DNA from: Cylicocyclus nassatus
Lineage: Eukaryota; Nematoda; Chromadorea; Rhabditida; Strongylidae
Reading direction: 5' to 3'
Assembly (NCBI GenBank): GCA_958299035.1
Contig: CATQJL010000223.1
Span: 78,571,600 to 78,635,599 of the forward strand
Length of the DNA: 64,000 bases
Position numbers and translations under genes: made by a program. Below, one piece after another: positions 1 through 9,739 of this stretch. Below the pieces are notes generated by a model that was given only the letters and a program-made list of their open reading frames with translations, ran no database searches and had not been told where the DNA came from. Every line of letters begins with the position of its first letter. Within the stretch, counting starts at the first letter, position 1.

Positions 1-744
1 GCGTAGCGCTGGCATAGCTTCGGCACTCTGGCGGGAGCCTAAGGGATCCGTGGTCATCCTGGGAAAACCATCACTCGTAACTATTTCCAAGATCAATGAG
101 CAGCTAAGGAGCACTATCAGTTCCTCAAGACCAGCGCAATAATACGCACGTGGGAACTCCACTTCGACCGAGGGTCGCTGATACTAATAGAATTCGCAAA
201 ACATCATCATCGTCATAAATGCATACACAGAACGCAAGCTAATGGTGTAATGCTGCTGACGTAATGATATAGATTTTCAGAGATGATCTGCGACAATTCT
301 ATTGACTCATTCAAAAAACTGATGAAAAAAATGAAATTAGATGAATTGCTTGAAATCTTAAAGGCTATCAGCATCGCATGTCACTCACACCAGTGCAGTG
401 ACTTTGCAAAGTTGCCAATTGAGACTAACTGCTCTTAGCAAACTTGAATGGGGAGAACTTTTATCCACTTTTCCCATAATCAAGCAAAGAAAAGAATGAA
501 GTCCTACTATCAGAAAAAAAACTCAGCCGTAAACTCTAGACAAAAGCTTCCTCTTTTACTCGGTTTCGATACACAAATGAAACGCACATATTAAGATTGT
601 TATGAGTAAAGGTACAAACCTTTGTTTGAAGCCAGTGCAGAATGTTGTAACAATCAAAAACACACGCACACGTTTTTAAATTTTTTTTTGTGTTTTAGTG
701 CACCTTCGTGTGTATTTACAGGTAAATAGATATTTTACGAGATT
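1..744. other. No gene recognised
   Basis: No coding exon, RNA gene or clear repeat was recognised. The first 230 bases are somewhat GC-richer than the AT-rich remainder. Confidence 0.4.
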
Positions 745-963
745 TTTCGTCTTTTATATATAATGCTGAATGTCTGCCTGCCATTCTGGTTGGCTGCTGG
801 TTCGCTGCCTCTGCGTAGCTGTATATCTTTATGTGTGTCTGTACGTTTATTGATGAATCTATCCGAACCAAACTTTGCGCACATACACATCAGTGCGAGT
901 GTCGTAGGCTACCCTTTAATCTATCAATATGATTTTTCGATTTTTGCAAACTATCTACGCGGC
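745..963 (+). mobile_element. HINE-like (Helentron-type) non-autonomous repeat, partial
   Basis: It opens with TTTTATATATAATGCTGAATG, followed by TCTG-type repeats, a block reading AACCAAACTTTGCGCACATA and then GTAGGCTACC. The same order (TATATAA start, TCTG repeats, ACTTxGCACACAT, GGCTACTTTT) recurs at 13.1, 24.4, 25.3 and 37.4-37.7 kb. The layout resembles Helentron-associated INE elements, which have a GTCT-type microsatellite core. The 3' end was not found here. The family name is an inference; the repeat relationship is seen directly. Confidence 0.45.
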
Positions 964-2182
964 TAAGAGATGGCCAGATTTGTAAGAAGCACACTGACTA
1001 CCAATACACAAGTTTTCAAAATTAATTACTGGAAATAAGCATGCAGCTCAAGACTACAGTAAACGTTGGCGAATACACAACCAATACTTTTAGTTTTATC
1101 GATTTTGTGCAAAGTTTGCGCTATGAGGCTGAATTTAGCACAAGGGTGTAAGGGATGTTTCCAATACACTTGGAATATAGGGCTAAAAACCCTCAAGCCA
1201 ATGATGGTCAGTTTTGCATCTAAATTAACTTCGATTGAACTGAATTAGCATTTGCAGTGTTTTCTACAATGTGTGAGACTGTAGCCATGTTCAAGTTTTT
1301 TTCTCATGTATGGAGCATAGGACGTCCGCGCTGTGCTCGGAGAGCAACGCTGTTGCGTCCATTCGAGGCAGTTCATTACTGAGGAGGCGCAGAGAAAAAC
1401 AGGCAGCGAGAGTGTACGAAGATAGAGGAGTGACGCGCAATACACACCTTGCGCACTCTCCGCGCCCTGCGCGGACGGCCTATATTAGCGAGCTGTTTGA
1501 TTCTTGCTGTTTTAGCGAACGAATAAGCTTTATAAAGAAATCTCGACTGTGCTTATACGTCAATTGTAAAGACAGAGCAGAGAAAGCGAAAACCCAGTTT
1601 TTTTCTGAAATTCAAAGTATGCTTGGCTTATCGTACTCAACGTTTTCCTTCTGCTGCATGACTATACATTCAATTTCCAAAACAACAAGCAGGTTTATTT
1701 CACAGTCAAGCTGCAGAATATAATTCACACTTAGGTGAGCATTTAGCATTTTTCTCTCTTAAAAATTCACGAATTTTTGACACGTGGGATCTACATCGTC
1801 GCGGAGAAGGCTATAGGCAACAAGTGTTGGGTTGACGTCGCCTCCATCTTTGAATGAACTGTTCCCAGCTTCATGCAAATGGCACATGTTCTGTAACATG
1901 ATAACCGAAGTACGTTCACGTATAATCATCCTAACTTCCTCATTCAACCATAAAGGAACTCTTCAGAAAACCCATTTCATCTGGGAGAAATTGGACTAAT
2001 TATTTGCTGAGTAGATGACACAATTGGGCAGGCTACAAGTAGATCGAAACAACAATTTAGCCACCCATGCGAGCTTAAATTACAAAAGCACTTTTTTGTC
2101 TTAGCAGTCTCAGTTGGATCTTGTTGATAGAGTGCGTGTGTAAAAAATTGAACATATTAGAATTTCCTACGAATTGGCTTTA
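964..2182. other. No confident gene; one 137-codon open frame at 1310-1723
   Basis: An open frame with an ATG spans 1310-1723 on plus. Its product has no motif I recognise, and the compositional shift at 1430-1500 (GC-rich, then CTATATTAG) could equally be a promoter-like stretch. I do not call a gene. Confidence 0.3.
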
Positions 2183-2849
2183 TGGGTGTCCCAAAAATGT
2201 GCACACTGTTTGATCGTTAGTAACTCCCTTGCTTTCATGTCTTTTTGCCAAGCTTAAGGTACCATTCGGCTCAACTTAGATTTGCAGCTAGGAACAAGTC
2301 ACCAATCGCTCTTCATTATTGTAGAATTACGGTATGCATTTTCAACATACAGCGTCACTGCAGAGTAGGTTTTTTCGACGAAATGATTTCAAAATCTGGA
2401 AATTTGTGTAGCAAAGTTTTCGAGCGTGCTGATTCCACTACACAATTATTTACCAGTTTTTCGAACTTTCTTGTTGGTTGGCGTAAATACATTTCTGATG
2501 TACAGTGGAGAAACAGTTACTTGCCTAAACCCAAAACGACTCATGAAAAAAGAAATACAATAAAGCAAAGTTCATATTAAGAATTAGCGACTTCGGTTAG
2601 CCCAGTACAAGAGCTTTTGCTTGCTTGGCTTTTTCTCTGAAGCAAAATACAGCTTTCAATGACTTGGAATCCTTTTCGAAGTTCCTACGTAATCCCACAG
2701 TAATGAAGAGCGATCCATTATTCGCTACACACCGCTGCGAATCTAAGTTGGACCTCGCTCTACACAACGGTTGCTTAAGCTTGGCGAAAGCCTTGAAAGC
2801 AAGAGAGTTATTGACAATCAAACAGCGGGCAAACCTTTTTGGGACACCA
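2183..2849. mobile_element. TIR element with GGGTGTCCCAAAAA ends, copy 1
   Basis: The left end reads GGGTGTCCCAAAAATGTGC and the right end is its inverse (TTTTTGGGACACC). The interior matches the copy at 34812-35488, for example the shared stretches CAACTTAGATTTGC and CTCTTCATTA. The TIR type and the TA context fit a non-autonomous Tc1/mariner-type element. It encodes no transposase; the open frames inside are repeat sequence. Confidence 0.65.
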
Positions 2850-3070
2850 TATACACTGAGAGCGTGCATTTGTGACACCCAACTACCAACTGTTAACTGT
2901 TTTGTGGGTGTTTATTTTCGCAGTCAACCGCTCGTAAAAGTGTTCAAGAGCGGATGGCAGAAGCTCTGTTTTTGGAACCTTGAGCGAATTCAGTGACTGA
3001 AACGATGGCAGATAATTAAAATCCTGCAATACTGAGTCGAATGAAAGTGTCTTACATCCCAATGCCTTAT
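2850..3070. repeat. Dispersed repeat, inverted relative to about 9700-9907
   Basis: The sequence after the TIR element (ACTGAGAGCGTGCATTTGTG, then TTTGTGGGTGTTTATTTTCGC and GTGTTCAAG) returns in inverted orientation at about 9740-9907. The repeated unit is therefore longer than the TIR element itself. Confidence 0.5.
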
Positions 3071-5387
3071 TCCGATGCATTTCACGTCCTCATAGCACGC
3101 AGCAAAGCAAGCGCTGATGTTTCCATCTAAACCATGGTACAATTCGCCTTTTATTTCCTCCACTCTGTCGAAAATACAGGACGACGCCCATCCTGCCTAA
3201 AAGAAAAAACTTGGGTAATATCTGTAGTCAAATTAAAGGTATTTTTGCAACTGTAATATAACCTGAGTGAGTAGTAGAATGAGAACAGTCCACTTCATTG
3301 CGATGGGAAGTGAGTGTTTCTGAGAATTTTTCAACGCTCCACCTCTCGCAGTTCATAAATATTGAAAACAATGGCACGGCTTTGTCGCCAAAAAATTTTC
3401 ACCAAATTACCAAAAAGGTCTCCTAGGAACGAACCATGCTTAGTGGTTAGTCTCTACTACGAATGGAAAACACGAATTTCCAACCAGTATTTAGTAATTG
3501 CGGTGTTTTGCCACATACGAAGAAATCAAGGAATGAAAAGATTGCAGTGGCGATCCAATAAACTTCTTTTTTCAAAAAAAAAATTACGAATAAAGAATGG
3601 TCAGTACGATGGTTGGAAAAATTAAACTGCTTCGATAAATTTAAACTGCTTCGACAACTTTTGAAATAAAAAACCAAGTTGTAGAAGTACTAAGAGCGAG
3701 TGTCTTGCACAGATCTATAGTACATGGACAGGTGCTCGTTTCTGCAGGTTTCCTGGAGTTTTTTTTTCAAATTAGAGGTAGATAAAACACAAAGGTAAGA
3801 CAGGTCAACCAAATTGCCAGATTTCAAGCTTCGTAAATGTGGTGCACAACTGGAAGTGAGAGGAAACGTACTATCTAGTTACACAATTTTTTTATGATCA
3901 CATGATCACATCAGTTCCTACAGACACATTTAACCTATCAAATGAAAATCTCCTCTCATAAGATGAAGATGTAAAGGTACAGTGACATTTTATGGGGAGC
4001 CAAAGAGTACTTTATCTAACAAGCAAAGGATCACAAATCGCAGTGGCAAACTTTAGTGAAATGTACATCGTCAAATGCTTGATGAGCTGATTCCAAATCT
4101 ACGGTTATCTGCTGCTGGATTCTCTGGAATAGTTATGAGCGCTTCAAACTATGAGTTCATTGTGTTTTTATGATTGATGTGTACTGGAATTACCTTGCGA
4201 GTGCATGATTTGCAAGGTTTTGGATTGTGCTGATTAGAAGGAGTATGCAAGCCAACAAGAAATATAAATAAGCGCTTTTGAGCATCTAATTTTTGAAAAG
4301 GTGCCACTAAACATTTGAAAATTTGGTCTTTCAAACGCTAATAACTTCTTTTATAGAATGCCGCAGCAGATACGGAAGGAAGATTTGGAATAGCTTAACA
4401 AGACGCATCTGATGATATGCAAATCGTTCCAATTCGCCACTGCAATTTGGGATTCTTTCCTTCCCCTGGTAAGGTAATGCGTGGATATTCCTAAATAAGG
4501 CGCTTATAGTCTCATCCTCAGTATGGCAGCATCAAAAACCTTATACAATTTTTATATCATTTGATTCGCAATGGTATTAGCTTTGATTGCTTAGTGCCTG
4601 ATAATGAGAATATGACAACCAGAATGGATAAGCTGTTTGACTAATTGAACCAATTAAGCTGCGTTTTTAACCCTATCTTATAGACACCATTTAACGGTTG
4701 AAACTATTAAATATGGTTTTTTTTAAACCCATTTTCTTCTAAATTTTTGGGTTGGCATGTTTTCATATCATAACATATACACTGCAAATTTTCTATGTTT
4801 GGATTCGGATTATCAACTGATTTCAATCGTTTGCAATCGCATCAACTCTGCTATCCTTATGAAGAATCAGAAATTGCTGTGACAGTTAAAAATCAGTGGT
4901 AGAAGTAGTCAACGTTTTTAGAGCGAAGTCACTTGATTGTTCAGTTCCACCAAAGAAAAGTTATACTGCCCAAGGGCTGCCACAATCGAAAAGCTTAGGT
5001 TTATTACGGCTGTTTTTACTTTCATGACTAAATACGCAAGCAATCTTGAACTAGTACCTCTCCCCCCTCCCCCGCGAGTGTCTCAAAAATCCCCAGCATT
5101 ACCGCTCGCCTGCGTAATCATGATTTAACGTCCTGTCAAGTATGATGAGTAACTATTCGCTATTAGCATGTCAAGAAATCTCTGTGGACCAAGTTTCAGT
5201 GAGCTCTGAGTGTTACAGGTATTGGGCCACTCAAGTGAATGGTCGTATTCAAACATGAATAACTCTGTTAACGACGGCTTACAGGCTTATCAGGCGGAGC
5301 TTCAATTGAATGGAAAAGATTTGAGAGCATCGCAGAAGAGGTGCAGATTCCCGCGCAGGAGCGAAGATGCTGGTGCACCCGACACTA
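3071..5387. other. No gene recognised
   Basis: AT-rich DNA without a convincing exon. Several short open frames overlap on both strands, and none shows protein-like motifs or splice signals in register. An outer imperfect inverted repeat (ACAGGCTTATC near 5283, GATAAGCCCTGT near 5612) brackets the hAT-type MITE. Confidence 0.35.
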
Positions 5388-5613
5388 CATATGATCAGGG
5401 CTCGGCACGAGGTGGCTAGATGAAAATGCAAAAAACGAACTCCCCTTTGACCCCCCACCATATTCCCTAAAAATCTTCCAAAAAACGAAACGTCGCCAAA
5501 TCGCCAATTTTGCGTGTGTCTTCGGTCACAAAAACGGAACCCCTTTGCTTTTCGTCCCAAAAACGATATCCAGCTTGCTTGTAAGCCACCTCGTGCCGAG
5601 CCCTGCATATGAT
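5388..5613. mobile_element. hAT-type MITE with 8-bp target-site duplication
   Basis: The element proper is 5396-5605 (210 bp). It begins CAGGGCTCGGCACGAGGTGG and ends with the exact inverse. It is flanked on both sides by the identical octamer CATATGAT (5388-5395 and 5606-5613). A CAGGG terminus plus an 8-bp duplication is the hallmark of hAT transposons. The interior holds no transposase, so it is non-autonomous. The exact duplication suggests a fairly recent insertion. Confidence 0.85.
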
Positions 5614-5623
5614 AAGCCCTGTA

Positions 5624-6000
5624 GTTAAAGGCAGTGTACAAGCAAATCTGGGCATTTGAGTTTTTTGCCTGGAAACCCTGAGGGGGCCCTAACTAAGGCA
5701 GTGCCCAAGAGGCAGCGCAAATCATTCATTCACGGCTGAGAAATCCATCCTCAAACACTCCGCGGCTGCGCCGTGACCGTAACGCTTGGGATGGATCCCA
5801 GAGCGAACGTAGTATTAAAGTGAGCGAAGTCGTTTCGGGTTACGGTCGCGGCGCAGGTGCGGGGTTTTCGGGGACGGATTTATCAGCCGTGAATGAACAA
5901 TTTGCGCTGTCTCTTGAGCAGTGCCTTAGGTAGCACCCCCTCATCCATTTTGCAGACGGAAAACCCGTGCGCCCAAATTTGCCCGGACACTGCCTTCAAC
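5624..6000. mobile_element. TIR element, AAGGCAGTGT ends
   Basis: The left arm starts GTTAAAGGCAGTGTACAAGC and the right arm ends in its imperfect inverse (ACACTGCCTTCAAC). A second, inner inverted pair (CTAAGGCAGTGCCCAAGAGG at about 5692 and its inverse near 5930) starts with a similar word, giving a nested foldback. No target duplication could be fixed. Confidence 0.6.
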
Positions 6001-6563
6001 GGCACAAAACAAAACCCATAAGAGGAATCCCACGTTAGATGATTTCCGGATCATGGAATTAGAAGCCAGAGAAAATTTTGTTTGTCCAAGCTTTCTCCCT
6101 TTTTAGCTGTTTTTAACACCACCTACTCAGATAATCGCCGGGGGCAGGCGGTCCGCAAACTCGCGCTTTTCTGCAGGCGGTCAGCAGAATTTTGGGGCGT
6201 GGCCAAACCTTCAGCGGGCGGCACTTCCTTTACGGTCGCATATTCTGCCAGCGGGCAGCAATACAGCATTTTTTGCGAGCGCTCGGCATATAATTTCTTT
6301 CAGTGAGCGCTGGCCAAACTTTCAGCAAGCGCTCGGACTCTTTTTAGGCATTTTCGGGCGTACGTCGAGCGCAGGTAAGACCTCAGATAATCGCCGGGGG
6401 CAAGCGGCCATGCGAATTTGGAGCAAGCGGGCACCGGAAAAATAGTTCGCTGATTTTTTGTGGTCCGCTTGCAGAAATTTGGAATAATTTTGGCCAATTT
6501 TTGGACGAACGCTCGAAGATCTACCGCGCTTTTTCTATACATAAGTTGCGGCACAGTGGCCGC

Positions 6564-6689
6564 ATTCTCGCGGACATTCCGCGAAAACATGCAAAATTAT
6601 TGGGAGCCGCACGGTCCTTTGTGGAGGACCGCGCAACCCCCAGGTACTTTCCGCTGAGAGAAAGTACCCCAAACTTGGGTAATAAAACC
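6564..6689 (-). ncRNA. SL1-like spliced-leader RNA, copy 1
   Basis: On minus, the 22-nt leader (6689 down to 6668) begins GGTTTTATTACCC and ends AAGTTTGGG. It differs at two positions from canonical nematode SL1 (position 6 A to T, position 21 A to G). The leader runs straight into GTAC, the 5' splice site. Three stem-loops follow: GGTACTTTC pairing with GAAAGTACC; a long GC stem closing on CCACAAA; and a final stem around CGCGGA. An Sm-type site (TAATTTTG) lies between stems two and three, as in nematode SL RNAs. The total is about 126 nt. The 3' end is inferred from the last stem. Confidence 0.75.
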
Positions 6690-6743
6690 ATCGATGGCAC
6701 CTCTGCCACATAGAGTCTCATCTTTTCTCGGCGTATGCCCGAA
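6690..6743 (-). promoter_or_regulatory. Conserved block upstream of SL RNA copy 1
   Basis: Read on minus, the block just upstream of the leader (CGGGCATACGCCGAG, AGACTCTATGTGGCAGAGG, CCATCGAT) is nearly identical to that upstream of copy 2. It includes a small TGGCAG/CTGCCA-type dyad. SL RNA genes are snRNA-type genes with a proximal sequence element about 50 bases upstream, so this is the likely promoter. That role is inferred from position and conservation. Confidence 0.5.
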
Positions 6744-6945
6744 GCCGCGTAAAAAGAGTCTGAGCGCCTGCTGAAAGTTTGGCCAGCGCTCGCTGAAAGA
6801 GATTGTTTGACGAGCGCTTGCAGAAAATTTTGTATTGATGCCCGCTTGCAGAAAACGGAAATACCGCCCGCTGAAGATTTGGCCACGCCCCGAAATCCTG
6901 CTGACCGCCTGCAGAAAAGCGCGAGTTTGCGGACCGCCTGCCCCC
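6744..6945. repeat. Iterated CGCYYGCWGAAA words in the SL element's upstream half
   Basis: About six copies of a word close to CGCYYGCWGAAA, followed by a T-rich tail, occur every 20-35 bases in this half. Examples are CGCCTGCTGAAAG, CGCTCGCTGAAAG, CGCTTGCAGAAAA and CGCCTGCAGAAAA. The same words occur in the other copies. They could be transposase subterminal sites or distal promoter elements. Confidence 0.55.
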
Positions 6946-7146
6946 GGCGATTATCTGAGACTCTGCTCAGATAATCGCCGGGGCAGGCGGCCATGCCATT
7001 TTTGGGCAAGCGGGCACCGGAAAAATAGTTCGCTGATTTCTTGCGGTCCGCTTGCAGACATTTGGAAGAATTTTAGCGAAATTTTGGACGAATGCTTGAA
7101 GAACAATTGCGGTTTCCTTGCAGATTAGCTGCGGCGCAGTGGCCGC

Positions 7147-7272
7147 ATTCTCGCGGACTTTCCGCGAGAATATGCAAAATTTTCGGGGGCCGCACGGTCC
7201 TTTGTGGAGGACCGCGCAGCCCCCAGGTACTTTCCGCTGAGAGAAAGTACCTCAAACTTGAGTAATTAAACC
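7147..7272 (-). ncRNA. SL1-like spliced-leader RNA, copy 2
   Basis: On minus, the leader (7272 down to 7251) begins GGTTTAATTACTC and ends AAGTTTGAG. It is one substitution (position 12 C to T) from canonical nematode SL1, and the GT donor follows at once. Downstream are the stem GGTACTTTC/GAAAGTACC, a second stem with a GGGGGC/GCCCCC base and CCACAAA in its loop, an Sm-like AAAATTTTGC, and the stem ATTCTCGCGG/CCGCGAGAAT. Length is about 126 nt. Of the three copies it has the best leader plus an intact upstream block, so it is the most likely to be functional. Its role would be to donate the leader in trans-splicing to pre-mRNAs in the nucleus. Confidence 0.85.
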
Positions 7273-7326
7273 ATCGATGACTCCTCTGCCATGTAGAGTC
7301 TCACCTTTGCTCGGCGTACACCCGAA
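7273..7326 (-). promoter_or_regulatory. Conserved block upstream of SL RNA copy 2
   Basis: Read on minus: CGGGTGTACGCCGAG, AGACTCTACATGGCAGAGG and CATCGAT directly before the leader. It matches the block of copy 1 with scattered substitutions. It is the presumed snRNA-type promoter. Confidence 0.5.
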
Positions 7327-7544
7327 ACTGTGACCAGCGCTCGCTGAAAGAGATTATTTGACGAGCGCCTGCAGAAAATTCTGTGTTGCTGCCCGCTGGC
7401 AGAACATTAGACAGTAAAGGAAGTGCCGCCCGCTGAAGGTTTGGCCACGCCCCAAAATTCTGCTGAGCGCCTGCAGAAAAACGCGAGTTCGCGGACCGCC
7501 TGCCCCCGGCGATTGTCTGAGTGTATGGCAGAAGTGTCACCGTT

Positions 7545-7669
7545 GGTTTAATTACTCAAGATAGAGGTACTTTCTCCCAGCGGAAAGTACCTGGGGGTTG
7601 CGCGGTCCTCCACAAAGGACCGTGCGGCCTCCAAATTTTTGCATATTCTCGCGGAAAGTCCGCGAGAAT
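7545..7669 (+). ncRNA. SL1-like spliced-leader RNA, copy 3 (promoter interrupted)
   Basis: On plus, the leader 7545-7566 begins GGTTTAATTACTC and ends AAGATAGAG, so its last third departs from SL1 (three changes in that part); GTAC follows. The stem GGTACTTTC/GAAAGTACC, the GC stem with CCACAAA loop, a good Sm site (AAATTTTTGC) and the last stem ATTCTCGCGG/CCGCGAGAAT are all intact. Only about 23 bases of its own upstream block remain next to it. The rest lies at 6126-6381, beyond the two inserted copies. It is probably silenced by that insertion. Confidence 0.75.
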
Positions 7670-7847
7670 GCGGCCACTGCGCCGCAGCTAATCCATAAAG
7701 AAACCGCTGTTCTTCAAGCATTCGTCTTTAATTTCGCCAATTTTCTTCCAAATTTCTGCAAGCGGGCGGCAAAAAATCAACGAACTATTTTCCGGTGCGC
7801 GCTTGCTCAAAATTCGCATGGCCGCCTGCCCCCGGCGATTATCTGAG

Positions 7848-8658
7848 TAAAGGACGGATCAGGCTTAACTGTTTTGAATACTATACGAGAACTTCGATTA
7901 GCTATACACAATTGTATTTATGGAATAATGTTTGAAGCCAATTAAGGATTCTTTTTGTTCAAAGGTAACTATATGCTTCACTTTATGTACATACAGCAGA
8001 AGCAAACGTTTTCGAAGCAAATGTTGAACAAGACTTTTTTACCTGTGCCCAGAAACTAAGTTGATAAATCAGATTTGAAGAATTGTAAGTTATGCAAATG
8101 AAAAGTAGCGGCAGCGATCAGAAGGTCATCGGAACCGTCTCATCTTCTGTTTTCAAAAACATATAGTTCATTTGGGACCCACTGTTTAGATAATTACTAG
8201 AAAGGGTGCAAAAGACAATCGTAGGTTGACGGATTTTCATTAAAAAGAACGTATATGTTAGTGTGCAAAATAGCAGAACAAAGAGTGCGATTTTATTGAC
8301 ACTACCTTGTCCTTCCCTTTCAGAAATTACCTAAATACATGCTCAAGCGAGCTATTTTAGAAGCACCATCCCTAATTGAGGGCATATAGTAAATTCATTA
8401 TATGACATCAAAATCTCGTTATCCCGAAATCGGGTGGATGCTCCCTTGAGATGATCATACCAAAAGCGACATAGCTTTGTTTCCTTTTCCTTCATGTCAA
8501 AGTTTGACGATACTTTCAACAGACCTCCAAAAATGAATGAACTTACCAAATGAAACTCATGTAGCCAACAAAAGACGAAGGAAAAATTTTCGTTAAGGTT
8601 AGACTTCCATGCGTTTCAATTCAAAAACAACATTCAGACTAAAATTTAAACGTAATTT
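7848..8658. other. No gene recognised
   Basis: AT-rich DNA, no exon or repeat recognised. Confidence 0.35.
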
Positions 8659-8973
8659 GTGGAACAGGTAGATATGACTATACAAAAAAACCTAATAACA
8701 TTTCAAAACATTCTTCAATCTGCAGAGACTCTTTCGGATCTTGACCACTTCTCTCAGATCGTCGTTCATTATACCACGGAAGACTTTGACATCGCAGTAG
8801 TTGAAGACGTAGTTTTTTCCATCTCTATAAGTCAGAAAGAGATGTTTTGTAAGAAAGTGACATTCATATTTAACAATACAAAATTCCCAGTATCCAAGTA
8901 CCTCCAAGCACAAAAGTTCCAATTCTGGGCGCAAATGCGCAGTCAAGTTTCGGATTATATGTTTGAAGCATAG
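8659..8973. other. Unassigned open frames on both strands
   Basis: A 104-codon plus frame (8659-8973) and an 84-codon minus frame (8692-8946) overlap. Both give protein-like compositions: the minus product is rich in Y, F, L and K, the plus product in acidic and aromatic residues. No family is recognised and no splice context decides between them. One may be a real exon. Confidence 0.25.
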
Positions 8974-9700
8974 AGTTGTTCTAGTGTTTAAGTCTGTTCC
9001 AGTGTTTGAATCCCTGGAAAGCTATGATTTTCTTGTATTTTCGGAGGAACCCAAAGCAATTCGTCCTACTTTATGAAATCTTTGCACTTGCAGAGTAACG
9101 TTAACGCGGCCATATCTCCAAAAAGGCAGAATTTTTAAAATCTTGCAAAACCTCTTCCCGGCACTGTAGTGAGATCTAGTATTTGTCACGGGTTTATAAT
9201 GAGAATATTTTACCTGTGGTCAAGTGCACAAAGTTTTCAAAATCCATTCCCGAACAAGGAATGCCCAAACGAGGTGAGCACATGCGAGCCTGCAATTGGG
9301 GGCTTCCCAGAATCCATATGAAAGGCGATCCAACCACGGCTCGGCACAAATGAAACCGAATCAAGCTGGAGATCATTTTCGAAGGAGAAAGCAAAGAAAA
9401 CTTGGTTTTTGCGGAGTTCCGAGAGGAGCTTTGAAAACTGTAGTTCAGCCCCTGTAGTTTTTTATGAGGCAGATATGGTGCAGAAACTTTCAAAAATTTT
9501 GCGGTAACCCTACACTAAGAGAAGGCGGCTCTGCTTTATACGGTAAATGAATAAAGGCTAACGGAATAATTAGCGCAAGGGAGGTTCCAATGGCGAAATA
9601 GGAGCAATTTTTGGGACACTGATAGGTCGATGGAATATAATAGCCGGTTGGGTTGCCATCTGCTTCACAGCTGCAAGTTTTTAAATTATTGGATAGCTCG
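8974..9700. other. No gene recognised; mariner-type TIR end near 9603-9630
   Basis: TTTTTGGGACACTGATAG at about 9611-9628 resembles the terminus of the GGGTGTCCC elements. The cysteine-rich open frame on minus across 9490-9760 runs through this end, so it is probably repeat sequence. Confidence 0.35.
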
Positions 9701-9739
9701 GCACAACAACTCCAGCTGGTTTTTTGTAAGAGGTTCTCA

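Larger units (their letters stand above)
6382..6959 (-). mobile_element. SL RNA-carrying TIR element, inner copy 1
   Basis: A 578-bp unit with perfect 20-base termini (CTCAGATAATCGCCGGGGGC and its inverse). Orientation follows the SL RNA, which lies on minus near the middle. The upstream half carries short iterated words of the form CGCYYGCWGAAA. The flanking dinucleotide AC on both sides (6380-6381 and 6960-6961) looks like a 2-bp target duplication. Confidence 0.75.
6966..7521 (-). mobile_element. SL RNA-carrying TIR element, inner copy 2
   Basis: A 556-bp unit of the same family as 6382-6959, same orientation, five bases downstream of it. The left terminus has one G fewer (CTCAGATAATCGCCGGGGC), and the right terminus has GATTGTCTGAG in place of GATTATCTGAG. 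It is bracketed by the dinucleotide TG (6964-6965 and 7522-7523). It carries the SL RNA closest to canonical SL1. Confidence 0.75.
6126..7847 (+). mobile_element. Host SL-carrying TIR element, split by two later copies
   Basis: The outer ends are CTCAGATAATCGCCGGGGGC at 6126 and its inverse ending at 7847, flanked by TA on both sides (6124-6125 and 7848-7849). The left part (6126-6381) is the upstream half of an SL element in plus orientation. The right part (7522-7847) is the half carrying the SL RNA. Between them lie two complete minus-strand copies of the same element (6382-6959 and 6966-7521). The host was cut inside the conserved block just upstream of its SL RNA. No transposase is present. 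Confidence 0.75.

Noticed and set aside
2625..2996. 123-codon plus frame
   Set aside because: It lies in the TIR element copy 1 and its repeated flank.
3200..3230. ACTTGGGTAAT near 3208 as part of another SL exon
   Set aside because: Only a partial match; no GG start, donor, stems or Sm site nearby.
6521..7009. 162-codon minus frame across the SL elements
   Set aside because: It runs through the SL RNA, its promoter and the element ends; structure of the non-coding RNA explains the sequence better.
6126..7847. CRISPR-like or satellite array of repeated units
   Set aside because: The units are about 560-580 bp, in both orientations and nested, with transposon-type ends and an RNA gene inside.
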